A program made the translations under genes and the position numbers. The notes below the pieces were generated by a model. The model saw only the letters and a list, made by a program, of their open reading frames with translations. It ran no database searches and was not told the DNA's origin. Positions 14,807-22,140 of a stretch of DNA of 22,991 bases are shown here, piece by piece; the first letter of the stretch is position 1, and every line of letters starts with the position of its first letter. The DNA is taken from assembly GCA_007118795.1 (NCBI GenBank), contig SKQX01000170.1, positions 1 through 22,991 on the forward strand, given 5' to 3'. The DNA comes from Thermoflexales bacterium. Its GTDB lineage: Bacteria > Chloroflexota > Anaerolineae > B4-G1.

Positions 14807-14863
14807 CGAGACGCCGTTGGTGGGTTATCCAGGAAGGCCCGGCACCGAGCGCCCGCCAGGGGC

Positions 14864-15268
14864 TCAGAAATCATACGGCTCCGGCCCAAACTCCTCGTCC
14901 CCCTCGCCCATGAGGTCTGGCATAGATTGTTCGATATCCTCCGGGCTCTCACCTGATTCGAGCCGACCGACCACCTCATCGAACTCAGGGCCAAGGTCTT
15001 CGCCAACCTCATCGCTCATCTTACGCATCCAACGCCCCAGGCTCTGGGGGTCGTTCTCGTCGAAATCCGGCAGGCTGCTGGGATCGGCCAGATCATCCAG
15101 GCGGCTCTCCTCGGACCGGACAACACGGACGCGGGACATGAGGCGTGTGAGATGTGTCCCATCGCAGTGAGGACAGGCAGGCTCCGCGTCCCGCGCCTCG
15201 GAGAACGTACGCCAGAAGATCGAGATGCGGCGTTGGCACTCGTGACAGAAATACTCGTAGACTGGCAT
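14864..15268 (-). CDS. FmdB-family zinc-ribbon protein
   Basis: A 134-residue protein. The first 45 residues (MPVYEYFCHECQRR ... CPHC) form the FmdB/CxxC zinc ribbon with two CxxC pairs, CHEC and CPHC. The remainder is acidic and probably disordered (DENDPQSLGRWMRKMSDEVGEDLGPEFDE, rich in Glu/Asp), a pattern frequent in Chloroflexota FmdB homologues. ATG 15268 has a strong ribosome binding site (GGGAGGTGATC before ATG). The name FmdB comes from a formamidase gene cluster, but in most bacteria the function is unknown. A long leader of about 168 nt lies upstream. Confidence 0.88.
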   Translation of the reverse strand: MPVYEYFCHECQRRISIFWRTFSEARDAEPACPHCDGTHLTRLMSRVRVVRSEESRLDDLADPSSLPDFDENDPQSLGRWMRKMSDEVGEDLGPEFDEVVGRLESGESPEDIEQSMPDLMGEGDEEFGPEPYDF

Positions 15269-15443
15269 GATCACCTCCCGTGTTTCCGGCGCGTCTTTGA
15301 GCCGGTCGCTTCTCTGCGGATAGCTCACCGGCCCCGATCCTGTAAGTCTCAGCAGACAGACGGCCTTCGGGCCGTTGGTAAGTCCCTGGCGCGGAACTGA
15401 CTTGGCGCTACCGGCCAGGCGACATTCAGTCTGGCAACACACG

Positions 15444-15472
15444 AATATACCAACTTAGCGGGCAGACGGCAA
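15444..15472 (-). promoter_or_regulatory. Candidate promoter of the FmdB gene
   Basis: On the minus strand TTGCCG (complement of 15467-15472), 17 bp, then TATATT (complement of 15444-15449). The transcript would begin near 15436 and carry a leader of about 168 nt. The leader has an ACGGCC-CGAA-GGCCGT hairpin and a GCCGGT/ACCGGC pairing, with no recognised riboswitch. Confidence 0.5.
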
Positions 15473-15485
15473 GTGGAGGGTCCTT

Positions 15486-16106
15486 GTGAACAGAGTGTCC
15501 TTGTATGATTTCGAGTCTGAGCCACTATTGGTGGTGATCTCGGGCCCCTCTGGGGTGGGGAAGGATAGCGTGGTGCAACGGATACAGGATCGCGGCTTTC
15601 CGTTTCACTTTGTGGTTACCGTCACGGATCGGGCTCCCCGCTCCAACGAAGTGCACGGGGAGGATTACTTCTTTGTCTCAACCACGGAGTTTGAGCGGAT
15701 GATCGAGGAGAATGAGCTGATCGAACACGCGGAGGTCTACGGCCAGTACAAAGGAGTCCCGAGAGAGCAGGTGAGGAAGGCTATGGCCTCGGGCAAGGAC
15801 GTGATCATGCGGGTGGACGTGCAGGGCGCAGCGACGGTTGGTGAGATGGCCCCGGACGCCGTGTTGATCTTCTTGAGCGCATGTTCAGAGGAGGAACTGG
15901 AGGAGCGATTGCGCAATCGAGGCGGCGACACGCCGAAACAGATCGAGCGCAGGATCGCAACCGCCCGAGAAGAGATGAAGACGCTACCGGAGTTTGACTA
16001 CGTAGTCATCAACCGGAGGGGAGAACTGGAATCCGCGGTCGATGACGTACTGGCTATCATCAGGGCGGAGCATTGTCGGGTTGACCATCGGAAGGTGACT
16101 GTATGA
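15486..16106 (+). CDS. gmk: Guanylate kinase
   Basis: A 206-residue GMP kinase. The P-loop is SGPSGVGKDS (19-28), where the usual Gly/Thr after Lys is Asp-Ser. The GMP-binding segment reads TVTDRAPRSNEVHGEDYFFVS (45-65): the two arginines (R49, R52) and Glu are kept, but the usual TTR is TDR. VEVYGxYKG-type residues are present as HAEVYGQYKGVP (81-92). VIMRVDVQGA and the lid EERLRNRGGDTPKQIERRIATAREEM complete the fold. GTG 15486 follows GGAGGG (15475-15480) at 5 bp. Its TGA overlaps the ATG of the DUF951 gene. It is most likely the housekeeping enzyme, with a somewhat diverged active site. Confidence 0.88.
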   Translation: MNRVSLYDFESEPLLVVISGPSGVGKDSVVQRIQDRGFPFHFVVTVTDRAPRSNEVHGEDYFFVSTTEFERMIEENELIEHAEVYGQYKGVPREQVRKAMASGKDVIMRVDVQGAATVGEMAPDAVLIFLSACSEEELEERLRNRGGDTPKQIERRIATAREEMKTLPEFDYVVINRRGELESAVDDVLAIIRAEHCRVDHRKVTV

Positions 16107-16321
16107 GGAAAAGCGAAGCAGCTCGGGACGTACAAGTCGGGGATCGGGCGCGCCTGCGCAAGCCGCATCCCTGCGGGGGCGACGAGTGGCAGGTGACGCG
16201 GATCGGAGCGGACATTGGCCTCCGCTGCCTCACCTGCGGTCGTCGAGTGATGCTTCCGCGCTCTTTGTTCGAGAGACGTGCGAGGTCTGTGACCAGGGCC
16301 GTCACCAGGCATGGTGAATAG
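16103..16321 (+). CDS. DUF951 family protein
   Basis: A 72-residue protein of the DUF951 type: DVQVGDRARLRKPHPCGGDEWQVTRIGADIGLRCLTCGRRVMLPRSLFERR. The HPCG motif, the aromatic of DEW, the R-x-GADI-x-LRC-x-x-CGR segment and the basic C-terminus all match; the conserved cysteines suggest a small metal-binding fold. The function is not known. It is coupled to gmk through an ATGA overlap and its stop overlaps the start of the glycosyltransferase by 11 bp. Confidence 0.9.
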   Translation: MRKSEAARDVQVGDRARLRKPHPCGGDEWQVTRIGADIGLRCLTCGRRVMLPRSLFERRARSVTRAVTRHGE

Positions 16322-17462
16322 GCACACCACCAGAGTCCTGGTGACCTTCCTCAACACAGGCGGAGGACACCGAAGCGCCGCCGCCGCTACGGCCGAGGCG
16401 CTGCTAGATCTCTACGAAGGCTGCGTCCGCGTGGATCTCGTGGATGTGACGAGGGAATACTTCTCCTGGCCGGCGAGTGAGCTAAACCGGATCTATGAGA
16501 GGCTGGTTGGCATGCGCGCCTGGCCGTGGGCCGTGGTTTACCATCTCACGGATGGGGCTCGCCGCTTCGAACTGCTCCAGCGCGCGACGGGTTGGTTGAC
16601 CGGGCGATCAGTGCGACGTCTGCTTGCGGCTCATCCTGCCGACGTGGTCGTCTGCTGCCATCCCCTGTTGAGGGCGCCGCTGGGGCGGGCGTTGCAAGCA
16701 GCGGGAAGGGGGACCGAGCTGGTCACCCTGGTCACCGACCTGGCCTCGGGCCACGCCGCATGGTTCGTGCCCCCTGGAGAGCGGTGGGTCGTGGCGACGG
16801 AACAGACCCGAGAGCGCGCCGCGGCTTGCGGCATACCGACCGAGTGTGTGGAGGTGATCGGACTGCCGGTGAGACGCTGCTTCGTCAACGGCGACCGGAG
16901 GAACTCGATGGCTGCTCGGAGGAGGCTGGATTTGGGTCTAGATTCACCCGTTGTGCTGCTAATGGGGGGCGCGATGGGGACAGGTCCACTGCTCCAACTG
17001 GTGGGAGCAATGGCGATCAGCGGCCTGAGGGCGGAGTTGGTGGTGATCACCGGCCGCAACAGGAGACTGTACGAAGAGCTGGTGTCTCAGAAGTGGTCAC
17101 TAACCATCCACGTTGAGGGCTTCGCCACTAACCTGCACGAATGGATGGAGGCCGCGGATATCCTGGTGACCAAAGCGGGGCCGGGCACTGTGAGCGAGGC
17201 GCTGGTGATGGGCCTGCCGATGGTGTTGAGCGGTGCGATACCCGGTCAGGAGCGGCCCAACGTAGACTACGTAGTCGACAACGGCGCCGGCGTGTGGGCA
17301 CCGACGCCGGCCGAAGCAGCTGAGAGAGTGCGAGAGCTTCTGGAACGGGACCGATCGTCGCTGATGCTGATGGAGGAGCGCGCTCGAAGCCTGGCTCAAC
17401 CCGATGCGGCACGGCGAGTGGCCCGGATCATATGGGCAAGCGCCGGAAGCAAACTCGCTTGA
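16311..17462 (+). CDS. MGDG synthase/UgtP-like glycosyltransferase (GT28)
   Basis: A 383-residue glycosyltransferase that probably adds a sugar from a UDP donor to diacylglycerol to make membrane glycolipids. The N-terminal NTGGGHRSAAAATAEAL (16-32) is the MGDG-synthase acceptor-side motif. The C-terminal Rossmann half has VVLLMGGAMGTG (about 214-225), VVITGRNRRL, VEGFATNLHEWMEAADILVTKAGPGTVSEALVMGLPMVL and IPGQERPN, typical of GT28 donor binding. The length fits. The start at ATG 16311 overlaps the DUF951 gene; no ribosome binding site is obvious, consistent with coupling. The exact sugar and acceptor cannot be read from sequence. Confidence 0.88.
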   Translation: MVNRHTTRVLVTFLNTGGGHRSAAAATAEALLDLYEGCVRVDLVDVTREYFSWPASELNRIYERLVGMRAWPWAVVYHLTDGARRFELLQRATGWLTGRSVRRLLAAHPADVVVCCHPLLRAPLGRALQAAGRGTELVTLVTDLASGHAAWFVPPGERWVVATEQTRERAAACGIPTECVEVIGLPVRRCFVNGDRRNSMAARRRLDLGLDSPVVLLMGGAMGTGPLLQLVGAMAISGLRAELVVITGRNRRLYEELVSQKWSLTIHVEGFATNLHEWMEAADILVTKAGPGTVSEALVMGLPMVLSGAIPGQERPNVDYVVDNGAGVWAPTPAEAAERVRELLERDRSSLMLMEERARSLAQPDAARRVARIIWASAGSKLA

Positions 17463-17473
17463 CGGGTCGACTG

Positions 17474-17482
17474 TGATATAAT
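17474..17482 (+). promoter_or_regulatory. Extended -10 promoter of the small membrane protein gene
   Basis: TGATATAAT (17474-17482) is an exact extended -10 element. No good -35 is present (TCGCTT at about 17455 with 16-bp spacing), which extended -10 promoters tolerate. Transcription would start near 17489, leaving about 31 nt to the ATG. Confidence 0.6.
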
Positions 17483-17519
17483 CGCTCCACGGCAAGCAAT
17501 CCAGCATCGGGAGGGAGCC

Positions 17520-17882
17520 ATGGAGAGGAAGTTTCGAGTTCTTCGCATCGTCGGTACGCTATGGAAGGTTGTGGCGTGGGTCGTTCTGATCGGTGGTATT
17601 TTGACCGCCATCGGCGTCCTGCTAGCGGGCATCCTGGGCGGTGGAGGGATCCTGCTCCGCGAGTTGGGAGTGGGACCTGGCACCACATCGGCAGCAGCTA
17701 TACTGATGGGGATCGCCGGCTTCGTCATCGTCCTGATAGGGGCCGTGATCACCTTCTTCCTGTACTATGGGCTGGGCGAGCTGATCTACTTGCTGCTCGC
17801 CATCGAGGAGAACACGCGTCGCTGGAGGCAAGGCGGAGAAGGCCGAGCGTACACAGAGGCCCCACCTCCCTCACCGGAATAG
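17520..17882 (+). CDS. Small two-helix membrane protein of unknown function
   Basis: A 120-residue protein with a basic N-terminus, hydrophobic helices at about 17-39 and 59-82 joined by a Gly-rich segment (ILGGGGILLRELGVGPG), then an amphipathic stretch (GELIYLLLAIEENTRRWRQ) and a Pro-rich tail. ATG 17520 has a very strong ribosome binding site (GGGAGGGAG, 17509-17517). It has its own extended -10 promoter. I do not recognise a named family. Its ends face purA. Confidence 0.75.
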   Translation: MERKFRVLRIVGTLWKVVAWVVLIGGILTAIGVLLAGILGGGGILLRELGVGPGTTSAAAILMGIAGFVIVLIGAVITFFLYYGLGELIYLLLAIEENTRRWRQGGEGRAYTEAPPPSPE

Positions 17883-18004
17883 CAGGGCCGATGACGCCGT
17901 CCGGCCTGACCGCCGGGACCGATGAGCAACAGGGCGTAAGGCTTGCCCCGGGCTGAGCGGCAGAAGGCACCCCGCTCCGGTGGGCTGGCTTGTGTGAGCG
18001 CCGA

Positions 18005-19282
18005 CTAGACGGCGGCTTGTTCACGCCCGGGGCCGACCCCGATGAATGTGATGGGCACGCCGCTGCAGTCCTCTATTAAGGAGACATAGTCGCGCGCCGC
18101 TCTTGGCAGGTGCTCCCTTCGGCGGATATCGGAGATGTCGGCCTCCCAGCCGGGGAGGTCCTCGTAGACCGGTTCCCACTGAGCCAGCGACTGGGCCCCG
18201 AACTCGGCGGGGAAGTAGTCGACGTGAGACCCATCTCGAGCATAAGCCACCGCCACTCTGAGGTTCTCCAACCCGCTGAGCACATCGAGCTTGGTCAACG
18301 CGAGCTCATCCAGGCCATTGACGCGGGCTGCGTAGCGCACAATGGGCAGGTCGAGCCAGCCGCAACGACGGGGGCGGCCGGTGGTCGTCCCGAACTCGTC
18401 CCCCACCTCCCGTATTCTGTCACCAGTCTCGCCGAGCAGCTCCGTGGGGAAGGGACCCTGTCCAACGCGAGTGGTGTACGCCTTGGCGACGCCAACCACA
18501 CGGGCGATCTGCTTAGGCCCGAAGCCCAGGCCGGTGGTGGCGCCCCCGGCAATGGTGGAGGAACTGGTGACGAAGGGGTACGTCCCGTGGTCGAGATCAA
18601 GTAGCAGCCCCTGAGCGCCTTCACATATCACGGTGTCCCCGGCCTCCAGCGCCTCGCCGATCAAAACAGACCCATCGACAAGGTGGGGGGCGAGTCTCTC
18701 GGCATACCCTCTGTACGCGCGTGAGACCTGATCGACGGAGAGGGGCTCCACATCAAACTGAGCTAGGCGCCGGTTATGATCTGCGACGCGCTCAGACACC
18801 CGGCGGGCGAACTGGACGGGATCCGACATCTCTCCTGCGCGCAAGTTGACCCGTTTGGCCTTATCGGCATAGGTGGGACCGATGCCGCGCTTGGTGGTGC
18901 CGATGGCTTCGTCGCCCAAAGAGGCCTCGCGGGCACCGTCCATGGCACGATGGGTGGGGAGGATGACGTGAGCGGCGGCACTGATCTTGAGGCGAGATGG
19001 CCCCACGTCCGCGCCAATGGACAGGATTCGATCCATCTCGGCAATGAGACGATCCGGATTCAGGACGACGCCGGCCCCTATGAGGAGAGTTAGATGGGAA
19101 TAGAGCACACCCGACGGGACAAGGTGCAGTTTCAGCGTGTGTCCTTCGGCGACCACGGTATGGCCGGCATTGTCTCCACCGTTAAAGCGGGCAACGATAT
19201 CAGCGCTCCCAGCTAGACCATCGACCACACGGCCCTTGCCCTCATCGCCCCATTGGGTCCCGACCACAACAGTAGCGGCCAT
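18005..19282 (-). CDS. purA: Adenylosuccinate synthetase
   Basis: A 425-residue enzyme that joins IMP and aspartate with GTP to make adenylosuccinate, the first step of AMP synthesis. It begins VVVGTQWGDEGKGRVVDGLA with the phosphate loop GDEGKGR and catalytic Asp. NGGDNAGHTVV carries the catalytic His. GTTKRGIGPTYADKAKR, EGAQGLLLDLDHGTYPFVTSS, GVAKAYTTRVGQGPFPTEL, and the C-terminal TKLDVLSGL and GVGPGREQ are all family motifs. ATG 19282 follows GAGGAGG (complement of 19291-19297) at 7 bp; a further ATG at 19300 would include that ribosome binding site and is rejected. Transcription comes from a promoter at 19349-19377. It is not part of a purine operon here. Confidence 0.97.
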   Translation of the reverse strand: MAATVVVGTQWGDEGKGRVVDGLAGSADIVARFNGGDNAGHTVVAEGHTLKLHLVPSGVLYSHLTLLIGAGVVLNPDRLIAEMDRILSIGADVGPSRLKISAAAHVILPTHRAMDGAREASLGDEAIGTTKRGIGPTYADKAKRVNLRAGEMSDPVQFARRVSERVADHNRRLAQFDVEPLSVDQVSRAYRGYAERLAPHLVDGSVLIGEALEAGDTVICEGAQGLLLDLDHGTYPFVTSSSTIAGGATTGLGFGPKQIARVVGVAKAYTTRVGQGPFPTELLGETGDRIREVGDEFGTTTGRPRRCGWLDLPIVRYAARVNGLDELALTKLDVLSGLENLRVAVAYARDGSHVDYFPAEFGAQSLAQWEPVYEDLPGWEADISDIRRREHLPRAARDYVSLIEDCSGVPITFIGVGPGREQAAV

Positions 19283-19319
19283 AACATATCCTCCTCGCAT
19301 CTTCTCAACGCCGGATAGA

Positions 19320-19338
19320 CGCCCCAGAGTCAGGGGCG
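19320..19338 (-). promoter_or_regulatory. Hairpin in the purA leader
   Basis: CGCCCC (19320-19325) and GGGGCG (19333-19338) form a 6-bp stem with a 7-nt loop, within the roughly 60-nt leader between the purA promoter and start. No T-tract follows on the transcribed side. Confidence 0.4.
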
Positions 19339-19348
19339 CACCGGGCCA

Positions 19349-19377
19349 ATGATACAGCGATCGGAGGGAGGCGTCAA
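19349..19377 (-). promoter_or_regulatory. purA promoter
   Basis: On the minus strand TTGACG (complement of 19372-19377), 17 bp, then TATCAT (complement of 19349-19354). This is a good sigma-70-type match about 67 bp upstream of the purA start. Confidence 0.7.
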
Positions 19378-19550
19378 TCTCGAGCGCCTATGAAACGGTG
19401 GGTCGTCTTCACGCTTAAGGTGACCGGTACCTTGGCCGAGGCATTCGCGAGCCAAGACCAACGTGTATCAGCGGCGCTTGTCCGGCGCTGATGCGATCCT
19501 GCAACTTGCCGGAGGCGTCAACAGCCAGCATGAGGCCTACGCAGGTAGAG

Positions 19551-19578
19551 TTGACGGTGGAACGGGGCACGGTATACT
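19551..19578 (+). promoter_or_regulatory. Promoter of the PEP/pyruvate-binding gene
   Basis: TTGACG (19551-19556), 16 bp, then TATACT (19573-19578). Transcription would start near 19585, only about 34 nt before the start codon. It diverges from the purA promoter, with roughly 170 bp between the two -35 boxes. Confidence 0.7.
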
Positions 19579-19618
19579 CTCAACCGATAAGGAGCGGCGC
19601 TAGGCAGGAGTGAATGGG

Positions 19619-21940
19619 ATGGATCCTCACACGACAAAGATACCAGAAGTCCTAGAGCTGTACCTGCAGCTTTCCCAATACCCGATCCTGGCGCATCGCA
19701 TACGGGATCGGATGCGGCGAGAGCTCTTCAGGCGCGGGGTTATTGGCCGGGAGGCCTTTGAGGAAGAGGCGAAGCAGAAGGCGGTGGTCTCGCAGAGACG
19801 AGAAGGGTTGCGCGATCCCGTCGCTCAGGAATCGATGGACGTATGGAAAGAGCGATTGGAGCAGATCCGGGATCACCTGACGGACTTCTATTTCGCTTAC
19901 AACCTCCCTCACACATTGTTCGAGGAGATCGTCCGTGACGTGCTCGCGGAAGGAGCTCCAGTCCCGCCAGCGTCACTGTCATTCAACCCAGAGTTGGCGC
20001 CTCAGAGTATGCTGCTGGCGCAGGCGAAGGAGTACGCCGCGCTTCCCACCGATGAGCAACAGGAAATCCTCCATCATCTGAAGGAGATCACGGTCGTGTT
20101 GACCAAGAGCATGGTCAGTGATCAGATGGCGTTTGTCGGTCTGGCGAGGGACTTCTTCGAACCGGCCGACTTCGAGGAGATAGCGGAGCGGCGGATTGGC
20201 CGGGGCAAGATCGGCGGCAAGGCGGCAGGGATGATGCTGGCCTGGAAGATGTTGCAGCGCGAGCTGACGGAGGATCTGCGGGACTTGGTCCAGCAAGTGG
20301 TGATCCCGGAATCGTATTTCATCGGAGCAGATGTCTTCTACGACTTTCTTGCCGTCAATGAGCTCACTGAGTCAGTGAATCAGAAGTACAAGACGGAGGA
20401 GGAGATCCAGTCGGATTACCCGGACATCCAGGAGGCTTACGTACGAGGTAGGTTTCCCAACCACGTGACTTTGGGACTGCAGGCACTGCTGGAAGAGGTG
20501 GGGCGCGATCCGCTTATCGTGCGTTCCTCCAGCCTCCTGGAGGACAACTTCGGTTTCTCATTCGCTGGCAAGTACGATAGCTTTTTCTGCCCTAATCAGG
20601 GCACCCTAGAGGAGAACTTGGACGCGCTAACAGGGGCTATTCGACGGGTCTATGCCAGCGTATTCAGTCCCGATGCTCTTCTGTATCGGAAACGAATGGG
20701 ACTCGTCGACTATGATGAGCGAATGGCGATCCTCATCCAGAAGGTACAGGGCGAGCGATATGGAGATTTTTTCTTCCCGACAGTGGCTGGGGTCGGCCTC
20801 AGCCGGAATCCGTACCGCTGGAGTCGGCGAATCCAACCCGAGGATGGATTGCTGCGTCTGGTGTGGGGGTTGGGAACTCGGGCCGTGGATCGCGTTGCCC
20901 GGGATCATCCGCGGACGGTGGCCCTGAGCCATCCGAAGCTTAGGCCAGAGACCGGTGCCGACGAGATCCGGAAGTACTCACAACACTTCGTCGATCTCAT
21001 CGACCTGAGAGCGAATGTTTTCAGAACCCTGGCGGTGGGCGAGCTCCTAGAGCAGAGTTATCCCCACATACGATTGGTGGCATCGGAGGACAAGGGAAGC
21101 TATCTCCAACCGGTTTACGTGTCGGGGCGTCTGAACGAATCGCGATACATCCTCACCTTCGACGAACTGCTCAAGAATCACGAGTTCGTCTCCCTGATGC
21201 GAGGGGTGCTGCGGAAGCTGGAGACCCACTACGGAAGACCCGTTGACATAGAGTTTACGGTTGAGGTCCCGAGGGAGACAGGAAGGCGCTTCACACTGCA
21301 CCTGCTCCAGTGCCGGCCGCAAAGCTGGTTGGAAGGGGGAATCTCGATCGATGTTCCGGTAGAGGACGTACCGAAGAGAGACATCGTCTTCTTCAGCCAG
21401 CGGATGGTACCCCACGGACAGGTCGAGAAGATCCGCTACATCGTGTACGTGGACCCAATGGCGTACGATCGGGCCCCAGATCAAAGCACCAGACTTGAGG
21501 TGGCACGCCTGGTAGGACGGGTGAACAGGCGGCTGGCAGGTGAACGTTTCATCCTGATGGGGCCTGGAAGATGGGGAACGAGCAACGTTGAACTAGGGCT
21601 TAAGGTCAGCTATTCTGAGATACACAACGCCCAGGCGCTGGTTGAGATTGCCCGGACCGGTAGAGAGGGCACACCGGAAGTCTCCTACGGGACACACTTC
21701 TTCCAGGATCTGGTGGAGTCTCACATCTATCCCATGCCCCTATACCTGGGGGACCCGGCTACGGTGTTCAACCGTCGTCTGCTGGACGAGGCTCCAAATG
21801 ACCTGCCGGCGCTGCTCCCGGCAGACGCCGCAATGGCGCGCTATGTCAAGGTGATAGACGTTCCCGCGATGGCAGACGGGCGCCACGTTGACCTGGTGAT
21901 GGACAGCATTGAGGATCAGGGTCTGGCGTACCTGCGGTAG
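19619..21940 (+). CDS. PEP/pyruvate-binding domain protein without a phospho-histidine domain
   Basis: A 773-residue protein with an N-terminal helical extension (about 1-190), then a PPDK_N-type ATP-grasp region. GGKAAGMMLAWKML (199-212) and VRSSSLLEDNFGFSFAGKYDSFF (301-323) match the nucleotide and phosphate-binding parts of PEP synthase and pyruvate phosphate dikinase, and VDIEFTVE...LHLLQCRPQSW (543-570) closes it. A conserved tail contains GPGRWGTS (648-655) and VSYGTHFFQDLVES. No TSGG-x-T-x-H swivel domain or PEP/pyruvate barrel is visible, so it cannot be a complete PEP synthase. ATG 19619 is preferred over in-frame GTG 19610 because GGCAGGAG (19603-19610) sits 8 bp before ATG but overlaps the GTG. 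The function is uncertain: possibly a phosphotransferase or regulator. Confidence 0.85.
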   Translation: MDPHTTKIPEVLELYLQLSQYPILAHRIRDRMRRELFRRGVIGREAFEEEAKQKAVVSQRREGLRDPVAQESMDVWKERLEQIRDHLTDFYFAYNLPHTLFEEIVRDVLAEGAPVPPASLSFNPELAPQSMLLAQAKEYAALPTDEQQEILHHLKEITVVLTKSMVSDQMAFVGLARDFFEPADFEEIAERRIGRGKIGGKAAGMMLAWKMLQRELTEDLRDLVQQVVIPESYFIGADVFYDFLAVNELTESVNQKYKTEEEIQSDYPDIQEAYVRGRFPNHVTLGLQALLEEVGRDPLIVRSSSLLEDNFGFSFAGKYDSFFCPNQGTLEENLDALTGAIRRVYASVFSPDALLYRKRMGLVDYDERMAILIQKVQGERYGDFFFPTVAGVGLSRNPYRWSRRIQPEDGLLRLVWGLGTRAVDRVARDHPRTVALSHPKLRPETGADEIRKYSQHFVDLIDLRANVFRTLAVGELLEQSYPHIRLVASEDKGSYLQPVYVSGRLNESRYILTFDELLKNHEFVSLMRGVLRKLETHYGRPVDIEFTVEVPRETGRRFTLHLLQCRPQSWLEGGISIDVPVEDVPKRDIVFFSQRMVPHGQVEKIRYIVYVDPMAYDRAPDQSTRLEVARLVGRVNRRLAGERFILMGPGRWGTSNVELGLKVSYSEIHNAQALVEIARTGREGTPEVSYGTHFFQDLVESHIYPMPLYLGDPATVFNRRLLDEAPNDLPALLPADAAMARYVKVIDVPAMADGRHVDLVMDSIEDQGLAYLR

Positions 21941-21998
21941 CCGGATAGCTAGGCGGATTCGGCTCAGCGCTATAGCTGGAGATTATCTCGATCGCTTT

Positions 21999-22048
21999 GT
22001 CGGCAGGCCGTGGGCAGGGATGGGGGGCTGGGCAGTGAGGCTGCCGAC
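21999..22048. repeat. Inverted repeat next to the group II intron
   Basis: GTCGGCAG (21999-22006) and CTGCCGAC (22041-22048) are perfect 8-bp complements with a 34-nt spacer, located 17 bp from the intron 3' end. No T-tract is present. It may end the PEP-protein transcript or belong to the insertion locus. Confidence 0.45.
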
Positions 22049-22102
22049 GCCGAAGACCCCCTCAATCGGGTAGGAGGGGGCCTCACGGCCCCCGTCCTCC
22101 CA

Positions 22103-22136
22103 CACCACCGTGCGTACGGGTCCGTACACGGCGGTT
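22103..22136 (-). ncRNA. Group II intron domain V
   Basis: On the minus strand, CCGCCGTGTACGG pairs with CGTACGCACGGTGG in a bulged hairpin of about 34 nt, the catalytic core of the intron. The triad CGC pairs with GTG (C-G, G-U, C-G), as in the CGC class. It starts only 5-7 nt after the maturase stop codon. Confidence 0.8.
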
Positions 22137-22140
22137 TCTC

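Noticed and set aside
15269..15436. TPP riboswitch suggested by CTGAGA in the FmdB leader
   Set aside because: The remaining conserved TPP elements are absent.
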